Shown here: piece after piece, positions 24,567 through 37,371 of the stretch
Layout: each line of letters starts with the position of its first letter
Position numbering within the stretch: the first letter of the stretch is position 1
Assembly: GCA_027186245.1 (NCBI GenBank)
Contig: CP114500.1
Coordinates: forward strand, 72,001 to 136,000
DNA from: Coriaria nepalensis
Lineage: Eukaryota > Streptophyta > Magnoliopsida > Cucurbitales > Coriariaceae
DNA: 64,000 bases
Direction of reading: 5' to 3'
Notes under the pieces: model-generated
What the model was told of the DNA's origin: nothing
What the model saw: the letters and a program-made list of their open reading frames with translations, nothing else
The model's database searches: none
Made by a program: the position numbers and the translations under genes

Positions 24567-27500
24567 ATGAGACGCTCTGCGATCCTTTTTCTCTTGGGGA
24601 CGGCGATAGTTTCTTCATTTGCTGGCTGTCTTTCCAAATCTGCAAGCCCCGAGAATGCTCTCGTCTCTCCATATTTCAAGGATCCCCTGCTCTCTTAATC
24701 TCTCTTGCCACCTGTGTAAACCCCTATACTATCAATTTAGATAATTTTGGATATCTAATGTTCTTTTTCTATTTGATTTTAACGCGTGTTTTGCTTTCTG
24801 GTCCAGCGAGGGTGGTACCAGTGATGCTGTTCAAACATTTGTGGTTACTTCGGATGGAACAATACATCTGCTGGATATTAATTCCATGAAGATTCTAGGG
24901 GCCATTCTCATCAGGTCCACCCATTTATTCCTCCTATCAGGCTCCTCTTGGCCATGTCAATGATAATGATTCTGGATCTGACTTCTATCTTGATTTGAGG
25001 GAGGATTGGAACTGTACATTCATAGCAAACGCAGTGGGAAAGTGGTACGGATGCATTCTCATTGACATGTATGTGATGTTTGTCTACATATGCATCTTTA
25101 GGAGAGGTCTATATTCTTTGAATCTGTTCAGGAAGTAGGAATATCATTGTCTTGTTGGTTGAACATAAATGTCACCTTAAAAATGTGATTTCTTGGAGAT
25201 ATGAACATAAGGCAAAGTGTTTGTAGTTGATCCATTCGTGTGTTGGGTTGAGTTGTGATATTTAGTGATATTTACTCTATTATGCTGGTAATGCTTATTT
25301 TTCAATAGACTTTTTTCTTAATACATTTTGGTGTTCCCAGAAAGTGTCTGCTGAAGAGTTCTTAGAAAATCTCCAGTATTAGAGGGTGGAGCAATCACGT
25401 TGGGATCAAAGAATACCAGCGCATTTACTGTTGACTTAAAGTCGGGAGAATCAATTTTTAGCTTGCCTGATTCCTATTCTATATCAGGGATGCAAAGTGC
25501 TGAAAACAATCATGTTTTGCTGAAGAAAGATGCCGAAGCATTGGTAAATCATGGTTCTATGAACTCTACAACAGCAGTTATCGTTAGTACAGATTATGGG
25601 CTGCAGAAATATTCCCTGATTTCCGGCGAACTATTATGGAGTTTGACATTTGCTACCTTTGAGGTTTTGTGTGGATTGGATTGTCAGACAAGGCCTGAGA
25701 TCCTCCAGCTTCATAATCCCATTGTTCGATCTCAACTAGCAAGTTTCCCGCTTGAAGACAGGCTATTTCTCCCGACTCCTGCTCCTAAGAGCCTCCCTGC
25801 CGGGCCTGTTGATCAATCAACCATATCATTCCACAGTTATGAAAGAGAAAGTATTCCTGCACTGCCCCCTGCTGAAACGAATACCACTGGAGCAAAATCA
25901 CACAGTCCGGTGTATGATTTGATTATAGATCATTTTGGTTTTCTGCTGGTGGCCATTATTAGCATCATCTATTGGTTTTATGGGGCTACGCGACCCCATA
26001 CTCAGTTGAGGGAGAAGGTTGTAGACACTAAAGCACAGGATGGAATTGCCAAAAGGAAGAAAAGTAGGAGGTCTGGAAACAACAAGAACATTTCCAATTC
26101 CGAGAGAAGGCCTGAAACTGTAATCTCGCCTGAGGGTAAGGTTGTAGACACTAATGAACTGCCACCTATTGATGGAAGTGAAAGGAACTTGGTGCGGACT
26201 GTTACTAATCTCGTTGACAGTTATGATGATGGACGTAGAATTGGAAAGTTACTTGTTTCTAGCAAAGAAATTGCTAAGGGAAGCAATGATACAGTTGTAC
26301 TTGAGGGAGTTTATGATGGTCGTCAGGTAGCTGTTAAGCGCCTTGTGCGAACTCATCATGATGTGGTTCTGAAAGAGATTCAGAATCTTATTGCCTCTGA
26401 CCAGCATCCAAATGTTGTTCGCTGGTATGTAGTGGAGTATGATCATGATTTTATATATCTCTCTTTGGAGTGTGGCACTTGTAGCTTCTATGACTTGATT
26501 TGTATTTGCTCGAAACTTTTCAAAGCCAAAGCATCACCGGGCTTCAAAGTTCATTTTCCAGTGAATATACTCATTGATTACATTCAATAACCGACAATCT
26601 CAAGTGTGTTGAATTGTGGAAGGCAAATGGCTATCCTTCATCCCTATTATTAAAGTTGATGAGGTTAGTTGGTGACCTTTCATATATCTGTATTATTTGC
26701 CTCTCTCGAGTATGCCTGTTTGCTGTTTCTCTTTTAATACTTCTCTAAGCGTCGGCATACTGGGGCTTCTGACATGTTGACAGGATGATCATTCTTCGGG
26801 ATTACTCATTCTTTGTGCTGAAGTTCACGTGAGATGTCTTAGTTAGTGTTTGATCTGTATCTAGTATCGGAAAAACATCTTTACTAGCCTTTAATCATCC
26901 AACATCTTATGACTGTTTGGTTCAATGTCTTTACTTTTTTCTGTTTAAGTTTTTAAGTTCATCAATTGATTTGAAAGCTTCTCATGCTCAATCACAAACT
27001 AGTCAGTTGGTTTACAAAATTTTCTCTGCATAGGGATGTGGTATCTGGGCTTTCCCATTTGCATGAAGTTGGAATTATACATAGGGACTTGAAACCCCAA
27101 AATGTTTTGATAATGAAAGATAGATCTTTATGTGCCAAGTTATCAGATATGGGAATCAGCAAGCGCCTTCTTGAGGATAGGACTTCCTTGACCCGGAATG
27201 CTACTGGTAAGTTTGCAATTGGTTGCTAATTTTTGCTCACTTGCAGTTGAGATATGTATATGGAGCTTTATGAAAGTCTTAAAGAATTTATGAGCACCAT
27301 TGAAGTGTAAATTCTTATTTTTCTGTGCTGATGATGATTCACGATTGTGTATGTTCTGGGAGCTTCGGCTGGCAAGCTCCGGAACAGCTTGTCCATGGAC
27401 GCCAAACTCGTGCGGTTGACATATTCAGTTTAGGCTTGTGTTATTTTTTTATGCATTACTGGGGGTAAACACCCATTTGGAGACAGCATTGAACGTGATG

Positions 27501-28174
27501 TCAATGTAGTCAATAACCGGAAGGACCTTTTCTTGGTGGAGAGTATTCCAGAAGCAATGGATCTTTTATTGGGTATGCTGGATCCAAATCCAGATATGAG
27601 GTATCGTCTAAAGCTCCAGTAGGTGCTGTGTAGAATACTAATTAGCCTTGTTCATTAATGAAGCCCTCGTTATCAACACTAACACACAAATGTTTTGATG
27701 GGTGTCACGGGCTTGATATTTTGCAGGCCAAATGCCATGCAGGTCCTTCATCACCCTCTGTTTTGGAATTCTGAGATGAGACTCTCATTTCTTAGAGATG
27801 CTAGCTATCGAGTTGAATTGGAAGATAGGGAGAACAATTCTGGACTCTTGAATGAGCTAGAAAGTGTTGCAGCAGTGTCTGTAAATGGGAAATGGGATGA
27901 ACGCATGGAAGCAGCTTTTGTCAACAACATTGGCCATTATCGGCGCTACAAATTTGACAGTGTTCGTGACTTACTCGGTGTGATTCGAAATAAGTTGAAC
28001 CACTACAGGGAACTTCCTCAGGAAATCCAAGAATTGTTGGGGCCAGTTCCTGAGGGATTTGAGAGTTATTTCTCTAGCCGATTCCCAAGACTTCTCATGG
28101 AGGTGTATCGGGTGATGTACAGGAACTGCAAAGAGGAGTTGTGTGGTAAATACATAAAGAGTGATGTAATTTAA
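24567..28174 (+). pseudogene. IRE1: IRE1 kinase/endoribonuclease, degenerate copy
   Basis: All parts of an ER-stress sensor are present, but in different frames. They are a signal-peptide exon (24567-24698) ending in TAA; lumenal-domain exons with SDGTIHLLDI and REDW; 25400-26590 with a membrane helix (DHFGFLLVAIISIIYWFYGA) and the kinase N-lobe; 27033-27209 with HRDLKPQN and SDMGISKRL; the C-lobe (27365-27601); and an intact RNase exon (27727-28174) with IRNKLNHYRELP. Lesions I can place are the stop at 24696, frame changes near 24900, 25008, 25372, 26585 and 27434-27452, and a lost acceptor AG before the exon at about 27350. The intact family protein splices bZIP60 mRNA in the unfolded protein response. 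The neighbouring genes are clean, so sequencing error is unlikely. Confidence 0.9.
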
Positions 28175-29627
28175 ATGATATGGTGTTGTTTGTATGTTTA
28201 ACTTGTTGTGTACATAGAAATTGATTTAATTAACACTTATACGTACTACGTTGAATACTTGATGTAAGAATTAATAATCTTCATCTTTAAGTCTAGAAAT
28301 TGATGTAGGTATTGATCTGTTACCATCTACCACACTGACTTGAATACCTTACTCGAATTAAGAACCCTTCAACAACCCATGAAAATTCTGTACGTAGTAA
28401 TTAACAGCGGGCCAGTGGCCCACTCCCTCCGGACCATAGCGGATAATCAGAAGCAGGCCCATCATGGCCCACGCTCATCCAACCCAATTAGGCAATTACT
28501 GTTTCAAGTGCTCATGTCACACGTGCTATTGCAAAAAGAGGTAGAAATGAGACCAGTATGAGTATTATGATTATACCAACACTCCCTGTAACCGTTGATT
28601 TTAATAAATAAAAAAAAAAATTGTTAAAATCGGAGGAAAATGAAAAGGAAGATGAGATGAGGGATGAGAGGGTCGCTTTACTAATGATTCCAGCTCCGTC
28701 CACACTACTCATTCTTTTCAATAGCTTCTCAGTTAGTGTAGATGCGTGCTAGCTTGGCATCTTGATCCGAATCCCTTTTTCTGATTGGAAACTGCAATTC
28801 TCCTTCATTCTCTAATCTTTGCTTCAATTTCCTTTCCAATCCACCTTCTTAGCCGTTCAATTCCTGCGTCTTCTTCATTTATTGAATTTTGTAGAAGCGT
28901 TTTATGGATTTCTGTTCTGCTTCTTGTATGTATACCGTAAGTTGATTTCTCTTCTTTCTTCTATTTTTATTTGCTCCATAACGAACGATCTTGTATTTCA
29001 GCTTCCTGGGTTTCGACTTCAGTGTGTCTTTGTTTTCTGTTTGATTACTTTATCTCTCGATGATTTTCTTCCACTCACTGTTCCGATTTGATTTGCATTC
29101 CATGTCCCGGTTTGCGGTTGAAATGTTATATTATTTCTTCTTGGTTTTATATTTGTTTCCTCATATTCAGCAAACCAAATCGGCCCTCATTTCACCACTA
29201 GATACTATAGCTCTTTGTAGCTTTCTTTACCATTTTTATTTTTTTTAATTTTTAATTTTTTTTTTTGGTTACTACATCAATAGATAATGAAGTGTCTTTT
29301 CTCCTAGTTGGTTGCTCGGACGAATTCCTTTCAAGTGTTTGGTCACTTTTCATTGGTTGTCTCCAAATAATTTTCTTGCTAACAATTTATTTTGGGATTT
29401 TCAGATTTCCATATCTTCTTCTATGTGTCTATTCGTAGGTGCATGGGAGTATACTCTTTAAAGTTGGGGTCTTGACCAACAGTATCCTTACTCTTCTCTG
29501 TACCTAATGTGTCCCAGTTTGTCTGTTTTAGGTGGCAAAATCGATGGTGACCTAGGTGATATACATCACGTGTGACCTTCTGGATAATAGTCAGGTATGA
29601 GCTGTTGCTTGCACAAAATTAGTTAAT
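28175..29627. other. Upstream region and probable leader of the F-box gene
   Basis: No coding sequence is recognised. A donor-like GTAAGT near 28938 suggests an intron in the 5' UTR of the following gene. Confidence 0.45.
28417..28471 (+). promoter_or_regulatory. Three site-II (GGCCCA) elements
   Basis: GGCCCA occurs at 28417-28422, 28456-28461 and 28466-28471, about 1.2 kb before the F-box start codon. If that gene has a long intron-containing leader, this would be its proximal promoter. The function is inferred from the motif cluster. Confidence 0.4.
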
Positions 29628-31358
29628 ATGTCATCTGAAAGACAAACTGGAGAGGAATCTATTTATCAAGATTTTGAGGCTTTGACTGTGTCAAAACGTC
29701 TTGTGAGAAGTGTTAGCCAGAAATTGAAAAAGAAAGATCACAAGGCTCTGCAAGAGGAGGATTGTTCTCGTGGTATATCTCTGAAATGTCTTACTCTGTA
29801 CGCTAGAGGTGGGGGTTGCAAAGTAGGCGATGACACTGGCGAGGAAATTGGGGACCCAAGTAGTAGAAGGAGATCAAGTGCCAGTGAAGAAGGCAAAGGG
29901 TACGAATCCATCCATGATACTGGCATGGATTGTTTCTCATATGGAATGAAGGAGAGATTTTGGAAGAAACACGGCCGAAAGGGATCTGAACCTGAGGAAT
30001 CTATTGGGAACAGTGGGATGCGCATTTTTCTTCCCGATGACATCTTGGAAATGTGCTTGGTGAGGCTCCCACTTACTAGTCTTATGAATGCCCGACTTGT
30101 CTGCAAGAAATGGAGATCCCTCACTACCACTCCTCGGTTTATGCAAATGAGAAGAGAAGGTTTGCATCAGAATCCATGGCTATTTCTCTTTGGTGCTGTT
30201 AAAGATGGCTATTGCTCCGGAGAGATACACGCACTGGATGTAAACTTAAAGCAATGGCATAGGATAAATGCTGATGTTCTCAAGGGAAGGTTCATGTTCT
30301 CCATTGCCACTTTCCAGGATGATGTCTATGTGGTTGGAGGTTGCTCTAGCCTGACCAACTTTGGAAGGGTGGATAGGAGCTCATTCAAGACACATAAAGG
30401 GGTCTTGGTTTTTAGTCCTTTGACTAAATCTTGGCATAAAGTTGCATCTATGAAGTATGCAAGGTCAATGCCTGTTTTAGGAACTTCTCTGGTTAAATCA
30501 GATTTTTCAGTCAATCAAAGTCATCAAAATCGTCAAGACAGACGTTTTCCAAGATCGCGTCCTGGTGGACCATTAGATGTTTATGAGGATCCTCACAGGC
30601 TTTCACTTAGATGTCAACATAGAAATGCTTTTGACCGAAATGAGGTCTCACTATTGCCAAATAGAAAGCCAAATAAGTTCACCAGGCAAATTAATGATCA
30701 ATCGAGGGCAAAAGTTTGTAGGAGGTTTGTGCTCATCGCCATTGGTGGTCTTGGCTCTTGGGAGGAGCCATTGGATTCGGGTGAGATCTATGATTCCCTA
30801 TCAAATAAATGGACAGAAATCCCAAGGCTGCCTGCAGATTTTGGAATTGTTTGCTCTGGGATTGTTTGCAATGGAATGTTCTATGTTTATTCCGAGACAG
30901 ACAAACTCGCAGGATATAACATAGAAAGGGGCTTCTGGATTGGAATCCAGACCACTCCATTCCCACCCCGTGTTCATGAGTACTACCCTAAGCTTGTATC
31001 ATGCAATGGGCGCTTATTCATGCTCTCAGTCTCCTGGTGTGAAGGAGATGGTCAAATAGGGCAGAGGAACAAGGCTGTTCGGAAACTGTGGGAGCTTGAT
31101 CTCATGTACCTTTCCTGGGGTGAAGTCTCGGTTCATCCGGATGCTCCAATGGACTGGAATGCTGCATTTGTTGCAGATAGGAACCTGATATTTGGGGTTG
31201 AAATGTTCAAAATATTTGGTCAGGTGTTGGATTTCTTAACGGTTTGCCATGTCTCTGATTTGGGAACTAAATGGAGTCATATTTCAAGGACTAGAATCAC
31301 CCATGAATTGGATGCTTCTTTCTGCATGACCAAATCAATGGCAGTACTACATCTTTAA
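29628..31358 (+). CDS. CFK1: F-box/kelch protein, CFK1-like
   Basis: This is a substrate receptor of an SCF ubiquitin ligase. It is one uninterrupted frame of 576 residues. A basic/Ser-rich N-terminal region is followed by an F-box at about 131-175 (RIFLPDDILEMCLVRLPL...LVCKKWRSL). Kelch-type repeats then run to the C terminus (VYVVGGCSSL, VLIAIGGLGSW, GEIYDSLSNKWTEIPRLP). Length and layout match Arabidopsis At5g42350/At5g42360. At5g42350 is CFK1, a COP9-signalosome-interacting F-box protein linked to hypocotyl growth. I identify it from memory of that family. The Met at 29628 is the first in frame and gives the expected length. No lesion is seen. Confidence 0.88.
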   Translation: MSSERQTGEESIYQDFEALTVSKRLVRSVSQKLKKKDHKALQEEDCSRGISLKCLTLYARGGGCKVGDDTGEEIGDPSSRRRSSASEEGKGYESIHDTGMDCFSYGMKERFWKKHGRKGSEPEESIGNSGMRIFLPDDILEMCLVRLPLTSLMNARLVCKKWRSLTTTPRFMQMRREGLHQNPWLFLFGAVKDGYCSGEIHALDVNLKQWHRINADVLKGRFMFSIATFQDDVYVVGGCSSLTNFGRVDRSSFKTHKGVLVFSPLTKSWHKVASMKYARSMPVLGTSLVKSDFSVNQSHQNRQDRRFPRSRPGGPLDVYEDPHRLSLRCQHRNAFDRNEVSLLPNRKPNKFTRQINDQSRAKVCRRFVLIAIGGLGSWEEPLDSGEIYDSLSNKWTEIPRLPADFGIVCSGIVCNGMFYVYSETDKLAGYNIERGFWIGIQTTPFPPRVHEYYPKLVSCNGRLFMLSVSWCEGDGQIGQRNKAVRKLWELDLMYLSWGEVSVHPDAPMDWNAAFVADRNLIFGVEMFKIFGQVLDFLTVCHVSDLGTKWSHISRTRITHELDASFCMTKSMAVLHL

Positions 31359-31810
31359 GTCATATGCTCGTGCCCCAATTCATGCGATGTGATGTCTCCG
31401 ACATCTTTTGTAAAAACACTCTGAGGATGCATTTGTATCAGCAAGTGCGTTTTGAATTCTTTAGACGTAAGCAATTCCCATGTCAGTGCTTTGGTTTCTT
31501 GTTCAGGCTTTCCAGCAATGCGGTGTAGAAATCTTTTATGATTATTATTCTTAATTATGATTCATAAAATTTATTCTGTATTGTAGTGGTCTCCTTATTG
31601 TTGCATAATATGACGACTTCATGGACGTTTTTGATGCTTGTGTTCTCTTAAAATTAAATGAAGATTGATTCTGTTGAAATGAGAACAAGTGGGGATGTTT
31701 CTTTCAATTTCACCAACCGCAGAAAGATGCATAAAGCAGATGCAAATAGAGAACAGAACGAGTCATTTACAGGATAAATTGCCCAGAATGGAATTTGAAA
31801 CCTTGAAAAC
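31359..31810. other. 3' flank of the F-box gene
   Basis: This is AT-rich 3' flank running into the transposon island. No gene is seen. Confidence 0.5.
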
Positions 31811-31839
31811 CCAGACCAAAAAAGAGAGAAAAAAAAAAG

Positions 31840-32199
31840 TTGAATGAAAAATTATATCACCAGATTTGTGTTGAAGTGGACTTGTCCAAATCCTTGCCTT
31901 CAAAGTTTTTGTATAGGAAAAACAGGATGAATTTTCTCAGGATATTTATCTACGTGAAACTGCCTTCCTTTTGCTCCTACTGTAATGTGCAGGGTCATTC
32001 GTTGGAACATTGTAGGCGAAAGAATCCTGATCTGACCAGATCGACAATTATCACTGCCACTGCTGAGCACACAGTTCAGAATCATCCACTATCTAAAACT
32101 GCTCGCAAAATAATTTCTCATAATTCTAGGAACCAACCTGTCAGAGCTAATGAGCAGTCAAGGAGTCAGGATCCTCTCCGTCGTCGTCTATTCCAATAG
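31840..32199 (+). pseudogene. LINE ORF1 fragment with CCHC zinc knuckle
   Basis: The fragment reads QICVEVDLSKSLPSKF followed by LPSFCSYCNVQGHSLEHC. This is the DUF4283/zinc-knuckle type found in plant LINE ORF1 and many related pseudogenes. Its N-terminal half is missing, and downstream coding continues only in broken frames. Confidence 0.8.
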
Positions 32200-32364
32200 A
32201 TGATAATACTCATACCCAGCATGTTGATATTATGAAAAATGACCAGGTCCAGGAAGAAGGGAAGATTCAAGCGGAGGACCCTACCACTGATATTACCACT
32301 GTTCCTACCACTGATCCGGTAGCGCCAACGAGGTCAGGGCCAAGAGAGTTTCCCCTCAGCCCCA

Positions 32365-32616
32365 TTGGATAATGTCGTGGAAATTTCAGATACTACCATT
32401 CTTCAAATACTAGATACTATCTCTTCAAAATCTGACGATGGTCCAAACATTGTGACAGACCAACATGCCAAGGGTTATGATAGATATCGAAGACCACCTA
32501 TGGCGAGAAAAGTGGTCATGGAATGCATGATATGCAGTTTACCAAGGAATTCGAGACACATGTTCCTTCAATCCGAGACACATGTTCCTTCACTTAGTAA
32601 AGAACAGATTATTTAG
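32365..32616 (+). other. Unassigned 83-codon open stretch
   Basis: The predicted product matches no family I recognise. It contains a short tandem duplication (CGAGACACATGTTCCTTCA-like) near its end. Lying between LINE ORF1 and the Copia remnant, it is probably decayed transposon sequence, not a gene. Confidence 0.3.
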
Positions 32617-32639
32617 ATTCGTAAGATAGTCAATTAAAC

Positions 32640-34260
32640 TCAGATTTCTAACTCATGTTTCTTTGCCCAAAAAGGTAGACAACCCAGATGAAATAGGTAT
32701 ATCAGTTCTTAACCCTTAAACTTCTGATCATAAATATTCTTATTGCTCTTAGAAAACAAACTTGTGCTTGTAAAATGCATCTATTGCAAAATATGTATTC
32801 TATCATAGGTTTTACCACTAACCTACAAAGCCTTTACCACTAGCTATCAAATGTTTCAATTCCTAGTAACATACATGAAGCATTGAGCCAATCTGAGTGG
32901 AAGGTTGATGTACTAGAGGAAATGAGAGCTCTTGAAAAGAACAAAATATGGAAAGTCGTTAATTTGCCTAGTGGATACAAAACAGTGAGCTCCAAGTGGG
33001 TGTTTATTGTTAAATATAAAGCTAATTGGAAAATTGAGAGGTATAAAATAAGATTAGTAGCAAACACTCTAAGAAAGAAAAATTTTCCATTCTTATTATG
33101 TATGTGGATGATATGATTTTGGCTGGAGATAATGTGAAAAATTTGGGAAATCTAAAACTATTCCTTGCAAAGGAATTTGAAAAAAAGAATTTCGGATAAT
33201 TGAAATATTTTTTGGGAATGAAATTTGTACAATCAAAAAGATGCATTTTTTTTTGTCTTAAATGAAGTATATACTAGATCTACTTCAGAATATTGGACTT
33301 CTTGGATGCAAACCTGTTGAAACTTCTATAGAGGTTAATTTGAAACTAGAAGCAGCTAATATAGATCAAGTTCGAGACAAAGAGTAGTTTCAAAGACTGG
33401 TTGAGAGACCTTTTTTTTTATCTCTCACATACTAGATCAAATATTGCTTTGCAGTAAATGTGCTAAGTCAGTTTATACATTCACCTAGAGATGAGCACTT
33501 TGAAACAGCTTATAGGGTTCTCAAGTACTTAAAAGGAAAACTTGGAAGATGATTATTATTTGACAATCATGGTCATCTCAAAATTGAAGTATTTACAGAT
33601 ATTGACTGGACAGAAGTGTGATGGACAAAAGATCAACTTCAGGTTATTGTACTTATGTTGGTGGAAATCTGGTAACATGGAGGAGTAAAAAACAGACAGC
33701 AGTGACAAGAAGTAGTGATGAAGCTGAGTTTAGAGTTGTTGCTCATTATGGTTAAGAAAACTACTTGAAGATCTCAAAGTCTTAAGTCCTATGCCTATGA
33801 AACTCTATTGTGATAACAAAGCAACAATTGACATTTCCCATAATCCAGTACAACAATATAAAACTAAATACGTGGAGATTGATAGACATTTTATTAAGTA
33901 AAAGTTAGAAGAATGTGTAGTGTATATGTCATACACTCCTATAGAAGAACAAATGGCAGACACATTCACTAAAGGGATTCACATGACTTAGTTTGATAGA
34001 TTTATAATCAAGTCGGATTTACAAGATATCTTTGATCCACTTTGAGAGGGAGTATGAAAATATTATAAAATTCATAAATTATATGAGTTATTTCTTATTA
34101 GATAATTAGATATAGTACCTCATAAGGATTAAGATTGTATACTACAATTAGAGTTACAATTAGAGTTACAATAGAATACTCAGTATACATATAGCATAAT
34201 ACATGAGCTGTAAAAGTTAAATTTTAATTGATGAATCATTCAACTTACGTTTTCAATACA
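32640..34260 (+). mobile_element. Copia remnant inserted in the LINE
   Basis: The reverse-transcriptase start (SEWKVDVLEEMRALEKNKIW, about 32888) is followed, after an internal deletion, by YVDD/MWMI-type and RNase H segments through 34040, with many stops. A purine tract (GAGAGGGAGTA) precedes a TG...CA segment at 34054-34260 (TGAAAATATT to TTTTCAATACA, 207 bp) that could be its right LTR. The 5' part is not identified. It separates LINE ORF1 from ORF2. Confidence 0.75.
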
Positions 34261-35040
34261 GATAATCCTACCATCGCAGATTTCAAACTTGTCAAGAAGC
34301 TTAAGGGAAAGGGTGTGGGCACAGAAGTTGTAGGGGCTATTTCGAGAACTTCTCGGGTTGTAACGCGGAGCCTGAACTGATCTAATGTCTGAAGCTTTTC
34401 TGTTTTGGAATTGTAGGATTGAAAACCCTACTACTCTCTCCCATTTGAAGAGAATTGTTAAAAACTCTAAAATCTCGTTTGGTGGAGTCATTGATCGTTG
34501 GATCGATGAATCTAATATTCCGAGAATTAGTAAATGTATTAAACTTCGTTCTGGAATTTCAAATCAATACTTGGGGGGTAAAGTTTGGGTATTCTGGAAG
34601 GATTCAATAGATGTTCAAATTTTAGTTCGGCACAAGCAATTTTGGCTGGTAAGCTTTCTTGGCTCAACATGGACTTGATCGTTGTTGTCGTCTACGCCAA
34701 TTGTTTCATAATGGAAAGAAGGGTCTTGTGGGAAGATCTTCTATCCTTCTCTTCCTCTACCAATCTTCCCATAGTGTGGGGAGGAGACTTTAATGTTGTC
34801 CGAAATTCTACATAAAAATTAGGGCGTATTTCTCCTGCGTGGCGTGCCATGCAAGATTTCAATGACTGCATCCTTCAAGCTGGGCTTGTGGAACCTACTT
34901 TCTCAGGATCTTTATACACGTTTTGTAATAATCGGCATGGATTATCTAGACACTATTCTCGTTTGGATAGAGTCTTAATCTCTCTGATTTTCTGCTCTGT
35001 GTTTTTACGCCAAGGTAGAACATCTAGAATTGTTCTATTT

Positions 35041-35633
35041 GAAGATTGTTTGTTTGGCTAGTAATTTTAAAATTGAAAATTAATAAAAAATATTGACTTT
35101 TTGACTCCTTAGTCCAAATGCATTGACTCCAATTTCATTAGATTAATCTCATCATTTATAACTTGTTGCAATTGGTTTGAAGATGATCGGATTATTAAAA
35201 CTCAACTTGAGGCCTAATTTTGCTTTTACTGTTTTATTGATTTTGGGCTTATGAAACTTTCTTGTTTTAGTACATTTTTTACTTCAAATGGAGTTGCTCT
35301 GCCTTCATGCAAATTTGTTTAAGTTGATTGGATCTTAAGCTTCGAGATCAAGCATGCCAAAGTCCATTATCTCATTTTTCGTATTTTAGCACAAAGCAAA
35401 AAACTATTTTTACAAAAACAGTTTTTGTACTTTACGATTTTGTGTGTTTGATTGTACTTCACATATTTGTAATATCTAATATAATATTATAATTTTTAAT
35501 CCTAATTGATTAGAGATGTCTTAATTAACTTTAACTTTAATCCTTATTTTCTAGATTTATAATCATCTTTTATAAATGAAAGTCAAATGTTTGCATTTAC
35601 AAGTAAGCAAATTTTACTTGAAAATAAAGTATA
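35041..35633. repeat. ~590-bp insertion in the LINE, possible 8-bp duplication
   Basis: LINE coding sequence stops at about 35040 and resumes at about 35634-35680. TTCTATTT occurs on both sides (35033-35040 and 35634-35641), as an 8-bp target duplication would. I see no convincing terminal inverted repeats. The insert is AT-rich and non-coding. Confidence 0.5.
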
Positions 35634-36727
35634 TTCTATTTTTTGCTCTCAACTTTGAAATTCTAACATCGTCAACTCTGACCACTGCCCTCTTGTTCGG
35701 CATTCTTCTTCCTTTAAGTATAATGGTCCCCGCCTGTTCCATTTCCAACGCATGTGGACTTCCCTCCCGACGTTCATGGATGTTATTCATTCTACTTGGA
35801 CGTCCACAATCCCTAATCCCCTGGTTAGAGTCTGCATGAATCTCAAAAACACTAGAGTTGCAATGCTACGGTGTTTGGGAGTATTTTCGTGGACATCAAA
35901 ACTTGGGAGAGATAAGGTGGAAGCTCTTGATTTGGCTCTTCAAGCCTCTTGGTCTGAGGAAAATGTGAATAATATGGCTTTAGCCACTAAATCCTACAAC
36001 AGGTGTTTGGCCAATGAAGAAATATACTGGAAACAAAAATCTAGGGAGCACTGACTTGCTGAGGGAGATTCTAACTCCAAGTTTTTTCATGCGTCTGTTA
36101 AACTTAAGAATAAGCCTATTTGTCTTTCGCAAATCCATAATGATGATAATAATAATAGCTTCTGTGAGGCCTTCCTTGCACTATAAAAAACTGCTTTTCT
36201 AATGTCTCATTCTCTGTGTCTTTCCAGGGTGTCTATAAAGGGTGGTTTCAGGCCTCTCGTCGTCTTCGTCAAGGAGATCCCATTTCCCCCTTCTAATGGT
36301 TGGTGGGGGATGATAACTGGGGCAAAGGGATATTAGCTTTTGATATATATATATATATATATATACATTTTTATTTTTTTATATATTGATTCGAAGAGTA
36401 CGGTTAGCGAGTGTTTATTAAACCAAGGGTGGCTTCACAACAATCTGAACAATGAAGAAATTCAGTATATAGAGCAGATCCTTCCCACCATTTCCTCTAA
36501 CTCTGATAGATTAATTTGGCTTCCTAATCGTGATGATCACTTTTCTATCCAGTCTGCTTGTAATAAATTGGCGAATGATTCTCCTGATCTGCCCTTATTC
36601 TATTCTTTATGGAAGTCGCCTTCTCCGTTAAAGATTAAATTCTTTTCGTGAAAGCTTTTCAGAAATTGTGTAGCGGTTGATTCCAATCTTCAACGCATGT
36701 CAATCCCTTTTCCTTTCTGCTTGTAAG

Positions 36728-37371
36728 TGTTAAAATGTGATCTGTTCAGCTTCTTCTGATATTCTGTTTTCCCTTCTGTTTTAGTTGACTTTTTGCATCA
36801 AATGGAATCTTTTGTTGCTACTTCTATGTCACTTGGATCTTCTCAAACTAAACTCGTGAGAATTAAGTTTGAAGCAGATCGAATCAAAGATGAAGAAGTT
36901 ATGACCATTTTAATTGGTTGTTAGTGTGTGATCTGTCATGGCAAGACATATCATGAATTTGTGTCTAATTATATAATCTTTCTATCCTAACAAGTTCAAT
37001 TAGTCATTATGATCATTTTAAAGTTGTTCTTGGGTCAATTGGAAGCATGTCATCGTTTTTGGTTCATTGTCCTTAACCAGCAAAAAGCTGGTTTGTCTTC
37101 TACCTGAAAGCATGCTGCAATGTAGTCTTTTGGTTTACTTTTAACTGAATTTTTGTTAATTGTTATAGTAAGTTATCTTTTCTGATTTGTAAATAATCAA
37201 GTAAGATTATTTATATTTATAATGATGATTAAAACTTATCTATATTTTGTATTGTGAAAGTGAAATGAATTTACAGATATGCAAAATACAAACTGTCTGC
37301 ATATTTTACAGATTCAATATCATCTTACAACCATTGCTTTCTTCTAACTTGAATTCATCAGAATTCTAACA
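36728..37371. repeat. Solo LTR (644 bp) inserted in the LINE
   Basis: The insert begins TGTTAAAATG and ends ATTCTAACA, with inverted TGTTA/TAACA ends. It is flanked by GTAAG at 36723-36727 and 37372-37376. Removing it with one copy of GTAAG joins the LINE zf-RVT frame (CKCCINRQC). It has no internal coding region, so it is what remains after LTR-LTR recombination. Confidence 0.88.

Noticed and set aside
24567..28174. IRE1 lesions as sequencing errors
   Set aside because: Seven neighbouring genes totalling over 10 kb of coding sequence show no such indels, and a lost splice acceptor is also present; true decay is more likely.
36340..36651. 103-codon frame beginning in a TA run
   Set aside because: The first part translates a TA microsatellite; the rest is LINE zinc-finger sequence.
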